Assembly: GCA_009726095.1 (NCBI GenBank)
Contig: WLMZ01000025.1
Coordinates: 1 to 34,599, forward strand
Direction: 5' to 3'
DNA length: 34,599 nt
Origin: Actinomycetota bacterium
GTDB taxonomy: Bacteria > Actinomycetota > Acidimicrobiia > Acidimicrobiales > Ilumatobacteraceae
In this document: piece after piece, positions 17,250 to 25,813 of the stretch
How the letters are laid out: the number at the start of each line of letters is the position of its first letter
How positions within the stretch are numbered: position 1 is the stretch's first letter
Notes under the pieces: generated by a model
Databases searched by the model: none
Told to the model about the DNA's origin: nothing
Seen by the model: the letters and a program-made list of their open reading frames with translations, nothing else
Made by a program: the position numbers and the translations under genes

Positions 17250-19733
17250 TCAGCGGAGCAATTGACGGATGCGCCGGGCGTATTCCTGCGCCAGTCGACG
17301 TGCCTCGGCATCGCTGGACCCCTCGGCCCACACATGCGTGACAGGCTCCTCGGGGTCGGGCAGGGCCAGCGCCCAACCCTCGTCGTGCACGACCTTCACC
17401 CCGTCGACCAGCACCACATCGCGGCCGGCCATCTCGACCAGACTGCGCATGACCAGGCCCTTTTGTTCCCAGGGCGTGACCACGCTCTCTCGGGTGATGT
17501 GCACCTTGGGCAGCTCGGCGACCACCTCGGCCAGGGACCGGTCGTGCCGGGCGAGCAGGTCGAGCATCTTCAGCAGTGCGCCAGCGGCGTCGAATGCCGG
17601 CAGGAAGCCCGGCAGGATGTACCCGCCGGCACCGTCGGCAGCGAATCCGACCGCCGGCTCCATCGCTGCGGCCATCAGCGCAGCGATCGACATCTTCGTC
17701 GGAACAACCGCCACTCCGTGCGCTGCAGCCATGATCGAAGCCTGCTGGGTCACGTTGACGGGCAACGCAATGGTGTCGCCGAGCAGGTGGTCGCACACCA
17801 GGTCGACAAAGACGAGCAACGCCTCGGTGTGGCTCAGCACACGTCCCTCGTTGTCGATGAGGGTCAACCGCTCGCCATCGGCATCGATGATGGCTCCAAG
17901 ATGCGCACCCGATGCGCGTACGAGACCAGCAACCCGCTCGGCTGCGGCATCCACATCGAACGCAACACGGTCGGAGGTGGACACGTAGGGGTTGACTGCC
18001 AGCACGTCTGCGCCGAGCTTGCCGAGCAGCGTGGGCATGACCAGCGAGGTGGCCCCATAGCTGTAATCAACCACCAGCTTGAACTTGTGTTGACGAATTG
18101 CGTCGGTTTCGACCGTGGCCTCGAGCGCAACGGTGTATTCCTCGAGGGCGCGTGGGGGGTACTGGATGTCGCCGATCTCCTCGGCAAGCACGCGGCGGAA
18201 GTCCTCGCGCTGGAACAACCGCTCGATCTTGCGCTGGCCGTCCTCGCTGATGTCAGTGCCAGCGGTCTCGAAGAACCGAATCATCACCCGTGACGGGTCG
18301 TCGTGGTGCAGTCGCACCGTGACACCGGCGAACGCACGCGGCGAGCGGGTGAGGAAACGCGTGACCGGCACGCTGGCCACCTCGAGGTCGAGCACATCGA
18401 CGCCAGCGGCGTTGAGCCCGGCCATGATGGCCCGCTTGAGCATGCGCGCGGCGCGGCTGGAGTCGCGTGAGGTCACCACGGTGGTGCCCTTCTTCAGCGA
18501 GGTTCCGTGTGCCATGGCCAGCTTGACGGCCAGCTCGGGGGTGACATCCACATTGGCTAAACCGGTGACACCGTCGCGCCCGAACAGGCTGCGCGAGCCC
18601 TTGCTTTCCCAGACGATGCTGGTGTTGACGACCGCACCGTCCTCGATGGTCTTGAACGGGTACACCTTGACATCGCCGTTCAACACGGCACCGCTGCCGA
18701 CGAACACCGAATCGCCCAGCACCACGCCCTCGTCGATGCGGACATTCGACCGGATACTGCAGCTCCGCCCGAGCACGGCGCCGCGAAGACGGGCACCGGC
18801 CCCGACATAGACGTTGTCGTGCAGCACCGACCGCTCGACGTGCACATCGCTGAGCAGACGCACGTTTGAGCCAAGCACGGTGTACTCGCCCAGACGACAG
18901 CCAGCCTCGACCTTGCAGCCCGGGCCGATCACGGCCGGTCCCGTCACGGTGGCGTCGGGCGACACCTCAGCGCCCTCCCCCAGCCAGATACCGTCGTTCA
19001 CGCGAAAGCCGGGGATCTCGAGTTGCACCTTCTGATCGAGCACGTCTTTGTGTGCACGAAGATAGGCGTCGAGCGTCCCGACATCTTCCCAGTAGCCCTC
19101 AGCGACAGCGCCATACAGCGGGAGGCCCTCGGCCAGCAGTTGCGGGAAAACCTCGCTGCTGAAATCAACCGAGCGGCCCTCGGGGATGTAGTCGAAGATC
19201 GATGGTTCGAGCACGTAGATGCCCGTATTGATCGTGTCGCTGAACACCTGTCCCCAGGTGGGCTTCTCGAGGAACCGCTCGATGGTGCCGTCTTCGCGGG
19301 TGATCACAATGCCGAAGTCGAGCGGGTTCTCTACAGCAGTCAGCGCAATGGTGGCCACGGCATTGTGCTCGTCATGGAACTTGAGGATTGCCCCGAGGTC
19401 GATGTCGGTCATCACGTCGCCCGAGATCACGAGGAACCGTTCGTCGAGTAGGTGGCGCGCATTGCCGACGCTGCCTGCGGTGCCGAGCGGCACGGCCTCG
19501 TGCGCATAGTGCATCTTCACGCCGAACTCGCTGCCATCGCCGAAGTAGGTCTTGATGGCATTCGCGAGAAAGGCAACGGTCACCACGATCTCGTCAAACC
19601 CGTGGGTGCGCAGCAGGTTGATGACGTGCTCCATCATCGGCACGTTGGCAATGGGGAGCATCGGCTTGGGAGCGTTCGAGGTGAGCGGGCGGAGGCGAGT
19701 TCCCTCGCCGCCAGCCATGATGACGGCCTTCAT
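17250..19733 (-). CDS. Nucleotidyltransferase, left-handed beta-helix and phosphomannomutase-like fusion
   Basis: An 827-residue fusion. Residues 1-235 are a sugar-phosphate nucleotidyltransferase (MAGGEGTRLRPLT signature at 6-18, KPMLPI, SGDVMTDID at 104-112, WEDVGTLDAYL). Residues 245-375 are a hexapeptide beta-helix. Residues 380-827 are phosphomannomutase-like. The usual phosphoserine loop TASHNP is replaced by TSRDSSRAAR (421-430), and the metal motif D-x-D-x-D-R reads DADGER. Actinobacteria and other phyla carry such long proteins annotated as mannose-1-phosphate guanylyltransferases; whether the mutase half is active is uncertain. The ATG has AAGGAG 8 bases ahead. It follows the broken phosphatidyltransferase gene by 13 bases, probably in one operon, so a role in envelope sugar synthesis is likely. 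Confidence 0.88.
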   Translation of the reverse strand: MKAVIMAGGEGTRLRPLTSNAPKPMLPIANVPMMEHVINLLRTHGFDEIVVTVAFLANAIKTYFGDGSEFGVKMHYAHEAVPLGTAGSVGNARHLLDERFLVISGDVMTDIDLGAILKFHDEHNAVATIALTAVENPLDFGIVITREDGTIERFLEKPTWGQVFSDTINTGIYVLEPSIFDYIPEGRSVDFSSEVFPQLLAEGLPLYGAVAEGYWEDVGTLDAYLRAHKDVLDQKVQLEIPGFRVNDGIWLGEGAEVSPDATVTGPAVIGPGCKVEAGCRLGEYTVLGSNVRLLSDVHVERSVLHDNVYVGAGARLRGAVLGRSCSIRSNVRIDEGVVLGDSVFVGSGAVLNGDVKVYPFKTIEDGAVVNTSIVWESKGSRSLFGRDGVTGLANVDVTPELAVKLAMAHGTSLKKGTTVVTSRDSSRAARMLKRAIMAGLNAAGVDVLDLEVASVPVTRFLTRSPRAFAGVTVRLHHDDPSRVMIRFFETAGTDISEDGQRKIERLFQREDFRRVLAEEIGDIQYPPRALEEYTVALEATVETDAIRQHKFKLVVDYSYGATSLVMPTLLGKLGADVLAVNPYVSTSDRVAFDVDAAAERVAGLVRASGAHLGAIIDADGERLTLIDNEGRVLSHTEALLVFVDLVCDHLLGDTIALPVNVTQQASIMAAAHGVAVVPTKMSIAALMAAAMEPAVGFAADGAGGYILPGFLPAFDAAGALLKMLDLLARHDRSLAEVVAELPKVHITRESVVTPWEQKGLVMRSLVEMAGRDVVLVDGVKVVHDEGWALALPDPEEPVTHVWAEGSSDAEARRLAQEYARRIRQLLR

Positions 19734-19746
19734 GGGTGGTGCTCCT

Positions 19747-20438
19747 TCATGCTGGACGGGCGGGGTCGGTTCGTGCGGCTGATCGTGCGTCCGCTCGTTC
19801 CCTGCGGCCTTCGGTCAGGTTCCTACGGATGACCGGGATGTAGGTGATGGCTGTCCAGTAGCTGATGGCCAGGCCAGGAAGACCGAGCAACCACCCACCG
19901 ATCTGGAACGGCAGCTTGAAGCGGAAATCGGACTGGCCGAGCAACAGACCGGGCAGAGCGAACATCAGCAGGAACGTGGCCATCTTGCCCCACCACGTGA
20001 CGTCGAAGCGCTTCATCCCAAAAAGGTTGCAACGGCAACGACACCTCCGAACAAGGACTCGCGGAGCAGGACCAACCAGAAGAACCACAGCGGACTGACG
20101 CCCGACACGATGATGCCGATCAGCGCCACGATGAACATCAGCCGGTCGGCAATTGGATCGAGCACCTTGCCGAGCTCGCTGACCTGATTGAAGCGCCGGG
20201 CGATGTAACCATCGATCCAGTCGGTGGCACCCAGACCACCGATGAGCCACGCCGCCCCAGCCCTGTTGTCTCGGCCGAAGAGCAGATAGAGGAACAGCGG
20301 GATGCACGCCAACCGCGCGAACGACATGATGTTGGGGATGGTGAGGACACGGTCGGTGTTGACCTCGGGCTGAGGGTCGGACGGCCGATTGATCAAGTGC
20401 GCCGAATGGTGGGCCTGCGGTACCGATTCCGAACTCAC
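19747..20438 (-). pseudogene. CDP-alcohol phosphatidyltransferase (PgsA-like) split by a frameshift
   Basis: Two frames together make one family member. The first (20438 to 20013, 141 residues) has TIPNIMSFARLACIPLFLYLL and the full catalytic motif DG-x2-AR-x8-G-x3-D-x3-D (DGYIARRFNQVSELGKVLDPIAD), then ends at VATFLG-stop. The second (20016 to 19747, 89 residues) continues with MKRFDVTWWGKMATFLLMF and two more membrane segments. One added T in the minus-strand T5 run (20020-20024) would read VATFFGMKRFDVTWWGK and restore a protein of about 230 residues. The stop TGA and the ATG of the second frame overlap by four bases. A sequencing error in the homopolymer, a true mutation, or coupled expression as two chains are all possible. 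The enzyme would make phosphatidylglycerophosphate or cardiolipin. The GTG start has TACGCT 6 bases ahead. Confidence 0.8.
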
Positions 20439-20471
20439 GATCGCAGCGTACAACGACCTACAGTCGCACCC
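20439..20471. promoter_or_regulatory. 33-base divergent leaderless promoter pair
   Basis: Minus strand: TACGCT (complement of 20445-20450) lies 6 bases before the GTG of the phosphatidyltransferase. Plus strand: TACAGT (20459-20464) lies 7 bases before the SDR ATG at 20472. Both -10 boxes fit in 33 bases, so each promoter's -35 region lies in the other's transcribed region and the two may compete. Confidence 0.6.
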
Positions 20472-21296
20472 ATGGCTACACAGGTCCTTCAGGGAAAAGT
20501 TGCGTTCATCACCGGCGGGGGTTCCGGGTTGGGGGCGGCCTTCGCCCGCCGCCTGGCAGCCGACGGCGCCACCATCGTGGTCAACGATCTCAGCGGCGCT
20601 GCGGCCTCGGCCGTCGCTGCTGAAGTCGGTGGCTCCACCGCCGTGTTCGACGTGTGCGACTCGGCTGCATTCGACGCCGGCATCGACGCTGCCGTACAGC
20701 GCCACGGCTCGTTGGACATCCTCATCAACAACGCGGGCATTGCCCCAGCAGTGACGGCGGAATCGCTGGCCAGGTTCGACGTCGCACTGGCCAATGCCAT
20801 GCTGCGTATGGAGGGCCGCATCAGCGAGATGCAGCCCACGAACGCCATCACCTCGCTCACCGACGCAGAGTGGGACCGGATGATCAAGGTGCACCTGTAC
20901 GGCTCGTTCTACGGGGTGCGCGCCGGGCTGCGCCACATGCAGCAGCAGCGCAGCGGCGTCATCGTGAACATCTCATCGATCCTCGGCCAATTACCCGCTG
21001 GTGGCCCGGTGCACTACTCGGCCGCCAAAGCCGCCATCATCGCACTCACGAAGTCCGCTGCTGCCGAGACAGCCCACCTCGGCATTCGCGTCAATGCGGT
21101 CTGCCCCGGCTACATCGACACCCCACTGCTCGGTGACCTCAGCGACATGATGCGCATCGCCGTCACCACCCGCTTGGCGATGGGCCGCATGGGCACCGCC
21201 GAAGAACTGGCCGAGCTCGTGCGCTTTCTCAGTGGTCCCGAGAGCAGCTACGCAACGGGCGACGTGTTCACGATGTCGGGTGGGTACGTCGGATGA
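20472..21296 (+). CDS. Short-chain dehydrogenase/reductase
   Basis: A classical SDR of 274 residues. The cofactor motif is TGGGSGLG (14-21). The acidic residue after strand 2 (VVNDLSG) suggests NAD preference. NNAG follows strand 4, the catalytic serine is in NISSILG, and Y-x3-K is in HYSAAKAA. The closing MSGGYVG is typical of the FabG-like branch. An insertion of about 25 residues (MLRMEGRISEMQPTNAITS) lies between NNAG and the helix before the catalytic serine. Substrate unknown. The frame is open upstream, but the ATG at 20472 has a leaderless promoter. Its stop overlaps the HIT gene start (ATGA). Confidence 0.88.
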   Translation: MATQVLQGKVAFITGGGSGLGAAFARRLAADGATIVVNDLSGAAASAVAAEVGGSTAVFDVCDSAAFDAGIDAAVQRHGSLDILINNAGIAPAVTAESLARFDVALANAMLRMEGRISEMQPTNAITSLTDAEWDRMIKVHLYGSFYGVRAGLRHMQQQRSGVIVNISSILGQLPAGGPVHYSAAKAAIIALTKSAAAETAHLGIRVNAVCPGYIDTPLLGDLSDMMRIAVTTRLAMGRMGTAEELAELVRFLSGPESSYATGDVFTMSGGYVG

Positions 21297-21694
21297 CCAC
21301 GATCTTCACCCGCATCATCGCCGGCGAGATCCCCGGCACCTTCGTGTATCGCGACGACCTCTGCGTGGTCTTCATGTCGATCAACCCCATGGCGGTGGGA
21401 CATGCGCTCGTGGTACCCATCGAGGAAGTCGATGTCTGGACAGACTGCTCCCCCGACCTCGCCGCCCACCTCTTTGCCGTCAGCCACCGCATAGCCGCCG
21501 CCCAGCAGGCCGCGTTCGACTGCGAGCGTGTCGGTCTGATCATCGCCGGCTACGAGGTGCCCCACGCGCACATCCACCTGATCCCCACCACCAATATGGG
21601 CCAACTCTCGTTCGCCAACGCAGCCCATACTGTCGAACGCGATGTCATCGAGGGCGCCGCACAGCGCATTCGCGACGCCCTCGCCGCGTTGTAG
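21293..21694 (+). CDS. HIT family hydrolase
   Basis: Histidine-triad nucleotide hydrolase or transferase of 133 residues. The triad HxHxH is H91, H93 and H95 in VPHAHIHLIP. The N-terminal FTRIIAGEIPGTFVYRDD and NPMAVGHALVVPIEEV blocks are those of HinT-type proteins that cleave AMP-lysine or AMP-amidates. The four-base overlap with the SDR gene indicates coupled translation. The pair converges on the ABC operon with only 11 bases between stops, so the transcripts may overlap. Confidence 0.92.
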   Translation: MTTIFTRIIAGEIPGTFVYRDDLCVVFMSINPMAVGHALVVPIEEVDVWTDCSPDLAAHLFAVSHRIAAAQQAAFDCERVGLIIAGYEVPHAHIHLIPTTNMGQLSFANAAHTVERDVIEGAAQRIRDALAAL

Positions 21695-21705
21695 TCAGAC
21701 CGGCG

Positions 21706-22908
21706 TCAGCCGAGACGCAGGGTTTCGAGCGGCTCGAGGCGGGCGGCGCGCACCGATGGGTACAGCCCGGCGATCACCGAGATGACCATGGCCAGGGCGA
21801 TACCTGCAGGGATCAGCCACGGCGCAAGCACGAACACCCACCCGGCGATCGTGGCACCCACGAAGATCGACAGAATGCCCAGCACGACGCCGCAAATACC
21901 TCCGAGCAGGCCGATGAACAGCGCCTCCAGCAGGAACTGCGAGGCAATGATCGACCGGGTATGACCGAGCGCTCGCCGAATACCAATCTCGGCGGACCGC
22001 TGGATGACCGAGATCGACATGACGTTGGCGATACCGACGCCGCCGACGATCGAGGCGAGAATGCCCATGGAGACCACGATCAGCTTGATCTGCTGATCGC
22101 TCTGCGCAGCCAACTGCAACGCCTCGGATTTGATGTCTGTGGTGAGCTCGTCCTGACCACCCAGGTTGATGGCCACGCGGAGCGCTTCGGCGGTGATCTT
22201 CTCGGCGCCCACAACCGACCGGACGTAGAGCTTGTTCGGCAGGACCTTGTCGGACTCTTTGGCGGTGGTGACGAAATCGGCCTTGGCCGAGGGGAACGAG
22301 ATGAACACCGCATTGTCGAACGACGGCTCGAGTTCGACCTCGCTGAGCACGCCGACCACGCCGTAGCGGATGCCGTCGAGTTCGATGGTCCGCACCTCGC
22401 CGGGCAGATAGCTGAACTGTCGCGCCAGACCAATACCGATCACCGCCGACCGAGTGACGGTGCTGTCGTCGAAGCCGTTGAGCCAGCGACCGCTGATGAG
22501 CTTGACTTCGAGCACCGAGGGCAGGCGCGTATCACTGGCGAGCACAGGGATAGGAACGGCCTCGTACTTGTCCGTGGCTTCGTTGTAAGGCGTGACCACG
22601 ATGTTGGACAGCTCGCGGATCTGGGCGACGCTCTTCAGCGTCAACACATTCTCGGCGCGAGGAATCACGTCTTCGGGCAGGGTTGGGTCCTTGCTGCCAA
22701 AGCTGCTCGATGCCGCAACCTCGATGAGGTTGGTGCCGAGTTGGTTGACCTTTGCCTTCAGGTCGCCCTTGGCGCTGTCGGTCAGGCCGACCGCGGCGAT
22801 GATGGCAGCGACACCGATCATGGGGCCGAGCAGCAACAACAGCGTGCGGACCTTGCGGGCATAGAGCCCGGTCACCGCCACGCGCAAGAGATCACGGGCC
22901 GTCTTCAT
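21706..22908 (-). CDS. ABC transporter permease, MacB/FtsX type
   Basis: A 400-residue membrane protein with the MacB layout. One membrane helix comes after the N-terminus (VRTLLLLLGPMIGVAAIIAAVGL, about 21-43), then a large extracytoplasmic domain (about 45-275), then three helices in the C-terminal FtsX domain (IKLIVVSMGILASIVGGVGIANVM; LLEALFIGLLGGICGVVLGIL; WLIPAGIALAMVISVIAGLYP). The conserved ERSAEIGIRRALG segment appears as QRSAEIGIRRALGHT. Such permeases work by mechanotransmission rather than by carrying substrate through the membrane. Its ATG overlaps the ATPase stop (ATGA). It is the last gene of the operon. Confidence 0.93.
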   Translation of the reverse strand: MKTARDLLRVAVTGLYARKVRTLLLLLGPMIGVAAIIAAVGLTDSAKGDLKAKVNQLGTNLIEVAASSSFGSKDPTLPEDVIPRAENVLTLKSVAQIRELSNIVVTPYNEATDKYEAVPIPVLASDTRLPSVLEVKLISGRWLNGFDDSTVTRSAVIGIGLARQFSYLPGEVRTIELDGIRYGVVGVLSEVELEPSFDNAVFISFPSAKADFVTTAKESDKVLPNKLYVRSVVGAEKITAEALRVAINLGGQDELTTDIKSEALQLAAQSDQQIKLIVVSMGILASIVGGVGIANVMSISVIQRSAEIGIRRALGHTRSIIASQFLLEALFIGLLGGICGVVLGILSIFVGATIAGWVFVLAPWLIPAGIALAMVISVIAGLYPSVRAARLEPLETLRLG

Positions 22909-23633
22909 CGGACCCTCGTGACATCGCTGACGATGCGACCGTCGCGCATGGAAACCTTGCGATAGGCCGCGTCGGCCACGTCGGCCGCATGCGTGACGAT
23001 GACCACGGCCCGTTCCGGCGACTGCAGGTTGGTGAGCAGCTCCATCACCTTCTCAGCGTTCTGAGAGTCGAGCGCCCCCGTGGGCTCGTCGGCCAGCAGG
23101 ATCTTCGGCTCGGTCACCAGGGCCCGGGCGAGCGCTACTCGTTGCTGTTCGCCGCCCGACAACTGCACCGGACGATGGTCCTGGCGGAGGCCGAGACCCA
23201 CGCTTTCGAGGGCGTTCATCGCTCGGAGGCGGCGTTCTGCTCTGCTGAGGCCGCGATACAGCAGCGCTGTTTCCACGTTGCCAACGGCGTCGAGATGCGG
23301 GATCAGATGGAATTGCTGAAAGACGAACCCGATGGTTCGGCCGCGCACCTCCGTGCGCTCAGCGTCGTCGAGGCCGGTGACGGTCTTGCCCCCGACGATG
23401 ATGGTGCCCGACGTGGGGATGTCGAGACAGCCCAGCAGACCCAGCATGGTGGACTTGCCAGAACCCGATGGGCCAACGATCGAGACGAAATCGCCCGGCA
23501 TGATGCGCAACGACACGTCGCGCAACGCATACACGGTGGCATCACCCGTGCCGTAGACGCGTGACACGGTGTCGAGTTCGAGGAGAGGTTCGACACCAAC
23601 CTGCTCCGAATGGGGTTCGGCGAGCATGGTCAT
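22905..23633 (-). CDS. ABC transporter ATP-binding protein, MacB/LolD type
   Basis: Nucleotide-binding subunit of 242 residues. Walker A is GPSGSGKST (54-62, K60), the Q-loop is in [12 protein letters not shown] (104-113 region), the signature is [15 protein letters not shown] (158-172), Walker B is [12 protein letters not shown] (178-189), and the H-loop is in [10 protein letters not shown]. This pattern belongs to the MacB/LolD/FtsE group. The start is ATG at 23633 or, two codons later, 23627. Four-base overlaps with the adaptor upstream and permease downstream show tight coupling in one operon. Confidence 0.95.
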   Translation of the reverse strand: MTMLAEPHSEQVGVEPLLELDTVSRVYGTGDATVYALRDVSLRIMPGDFVSIVGPSGSGKSTMLGLLGCLDIPTSGTIIVGGKTVTGLDDAERTEVRGRTIGFVFQQFHLIPHLDAVGNVETALLYRGLSRAERRLRAMNALESVGLGLRQDHRPVQLSGGEQQRVALARALVTEPKILLADEPTGALDSQNAEKVMELLTNLQSPERAVVIVTHAADVADAAYRKVSMRDGRIVSDVTRVR

Positions 23634-25813
23634 CCGGTCGACGTGGGGGTGCCGGCTGCGTCGACATCGATGACGACCAGTTCGTCGCCCTTGAGGCCCG
23701 TGACGATCTCGACGTACTCGTTGTCGACCAGTCCAATGGTGACGGGAACCCTGGAGATGGTCCCCTGATCGTTGACCACCCGCACCTCGTCGCCAGCGGC
23801 GGTGCGGACAACTGCGGCCACCGGCACCGACAACACGTCTACTTTCTCATCAAGGGTGACGTCGATGGTGACCGACGCTCCGTCGACGGCTGCGAGCTCG
23901 CCCTTCACGGTGACGACGCCCTCGTAGATCTCGGTACCGGCGGAGTCGGCCTTGGCTGAATCATCGAGTGAGCTGATCACGCCGTCGAGCTCTTGATCGC
24001 CAGCCTTCAGCGTGACCTTGGTGACCTGTCCGACCTTGAGCTGCGCCCGATCCGACGGGCTCACCTTCATGGTGATGGTGAACACCGGCTCGGTGAGGCT
24101 GATCACCGGCGCCCCCTGCAGCACGAACTCGCCCTCGTCGACCTCGACCTTGCCGACGCGTGCGGGCCATGCCGCAACGAGCATGTCGCTGGGCAGGAAG
24201 ATGACATCGACATTGATGACCTTGAGGGGCACCGAGACGCTCGACGTGCCGGCCCGCATGATGACCGTGCCGGTGAGCACCTCGTAGTCGCGACCATTGG
24301 TTGCGGTACCGCCGACCTGATAGTTGATCGACGTGTCCTCGGTGACCGCAGCGTCGGCCACCACTTGGAACCCGCCGCTGTTCCCCCGTCGGATGGCGCC
24401 GCCACCGACCAGGCGCATCTCGGGGAGGTCGGTGCTCTTGATCGTGACATCAGCGGTCGCCGGATCGCCGACCAGATAGGGAGGATGCACCGGATCGGCC
24501 AGTGGGTCAGGCAGCACCGTGACCGAGAGCGTTTCGTCGCCTTCGACCACGCTGTCGTTGCGTATCTGCACCTGCAGGTTGGTGGAGGTGTTGCCTGCGG
24601 TGATCTTGAAGTTCTTCTTGTCGAGTTCGACGTAGTCATCGGTCGGCGTTGCGGTGCCACCAAAGACGAGCGTGAAGTTCTGGTCCTGGTTCGACTCCAC
24701 GGTCGACTTCACGGTGAACGTGACCTGCTGGCCCTCGTTGGTGAGCGATGTGTCGGTGACCACGGTGAACACCGGCACCAGATCGCCACCGTTGGCCTCG
24801 ATGTTGATGGTCGCCACGCTGGTGGGACCGACGATGTAGTTGGGATCGTTGCCGAACTGCACGGTCAGGGTCACCGTGATGTCCTCGGAGTCCTCGATGA
24901 CCTGATCCTTGAAGATCTGCACCACCGGCAACGTGACCGACGTCTGCCCGGCAGGAAAGACGAAGCTGCCCTTGATGGTGCTGTAATCATCGCCGTTGGT
25001 GGGGTCGTTGCCGCCGGTGGCACTGCCGCCGATGGTGAGCCCCACGCTGAGATCCTGTGCCGGAGCGACATCGGAGGTGAACGTGATGGTGACGTCGTCG
25101 CCTTCGTTCACATGGTTCGAACTGGCCGTGACGTTGATGGTGGGCTTGGTGACAACGCTGGGCATGTGCCCGAGGCGCGGGCTACCCGGTGTCGCAGTAA
25201 TCGGTGGGGCTGAGGGCACGATGGTGAACGCAGCGGTGTTGGCCTTGCCCACCTTGTACCCGGCGCTGTTCTGACCCAGACTGATCGTGACGGTCTGGTC
25301 TGGGCCGGGCGTTGCGCCGGGATACCCGCGGTCGACCTGCCACTTGGCCAACGCCGCTCGGGTCTCTTCGGTGTACAGATTGTCCACCTTGGCGATGGCG
25401 TAACCACCGCCAGCCAACTCTTGTTCGAGTTGCAGCACGTCGGGACCGACGCTGCCGACATCGAGTTTGCGGAAGAACGCAAAGTCGCCCTTCACGGCGT
25501 ACGCCATGCGTCCGTCGAGTGAGAACACCGGGTCACCGGCGTTGATGGTGTCGCCGTCCTCGACCGACAAGGAACTGACCTTGCCGTCGACCGACGAGTT
25601 GAGCGTTTGTGTCTCGTCTCGCTGCAGCACACCATTCACGGTGAGCACATCGCTGAGCGTGCGACGCGTGACCGGCTGCGGCTTGATCACCAGACCGCGC
25701 TTCGGTGCCTCGTCGATGGTCGAGCGACCGATAACAAAGACACCGGCCAACAGCGCAACTGCGCCCAGGCCGAGCCCTACCTTTTTTCCTGCCCCCATTA
25801 CGTGACTACCCAT
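23630..25813 (-). CDS. HlyD/MacA-type adaptor with peptidoglycan-binding and Calx-beta insertions
   Basis: A 727-residue membrane-anchored protein. One helix (about 12-29) anchors it. Residues 50-100 are the first half of the lipoyl-like and barrel region (VNGVLQRDETQTLNSSVDGKV). Residues about 118-165 are a peptidoglycan-binding_1 domain (VGPDVLQLEQEL ... WQVDRGYP). Residues about 222-535 hold two full Calx-beta domains (225-340, 348-460) and a third, shorter one (466-535); each has the EGDD/EGDE and DDY motifs. Residues about 545-580 are the returning lipoyl half, and 580-715 the barrel and membrane-proximal part. The start at 25813 (MGSHVMGAGKK) overlaps the lipoprotein gene by 8 bases; an ATG at 25885 would overlap it by 80. 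A calcium-stabilised extension that spans the thick envelope is an inference. Confidence 0.85.
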   Translation of the reverse strand: MGSHVMGAGKKVGLGLGAVALLAGVFVIGRSTIDEAPKRGLVIKPQPVTRRTLSDVLTVNGVLQRDETQTLNSSVDGKVSSLSVEDGDTINAGDPVFSLDGRMAYAVKGDFAFFRKLDVGSVGPDVLQLEQELAGGGYAIAKVDNLYTEETRAALAKWQVDRGYPGATPGPDQTVTISLGQNSAGYKVGKANTAAFTIVPSAPPITATPGSPRLGHMPSVVTKPTINVTASSNHVNEGDDVTITFTSDVAPAQDLSVGLTIGGSATGGNDPTNGDDYSTIKGSFVFPAGQTSVTLPVVQIFKDQVIEDSEDITVTLTVQFGNDPNYIVGPTSVATINIEANGGDLVPVFTVVTDTSLTNEGQQVTFTVKSTVESNQDQNFTLVFGGTATPTDDYVELDKKNFKITAGNTSTNLQVQIRNDSVVEGDETLSVTVLPDPLADPVHPPYLVGDPATADVTIKSTDLPEMRLVGGGAIRRGNSGGFQVVADAAVTEDTSINYQVGGTATNGRDYEVLTGTVIMRAGTSSVSVPLKVINVDVIFLPSDMLVAAWPARVGKVEVDEGEFVLQGAPVISLTEPVFTITMKVSPSDRAQLKVGQVTKVTLKAGDQELDGVISSLDDSAKADSAGTEIYEGVVTVKGELAAVDGASVTIDVTLDEKVDVLSVPVAAVVRTAAGDEVRVVNDQGTISRVPVTIGLVDNEYVEIVTGLKGDELVVIDVDAAGTPTSTG

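Noticed and set aside
20013-20030. Programmed -1 frameshift in the phosphatidyltransferase gene.
   Set aside because: The slip site C-TTT-TTG is not a standard heptamer and no downstream stimulator was evident; a homopolymer error or mutation is simpler, although slippage is not excluded.
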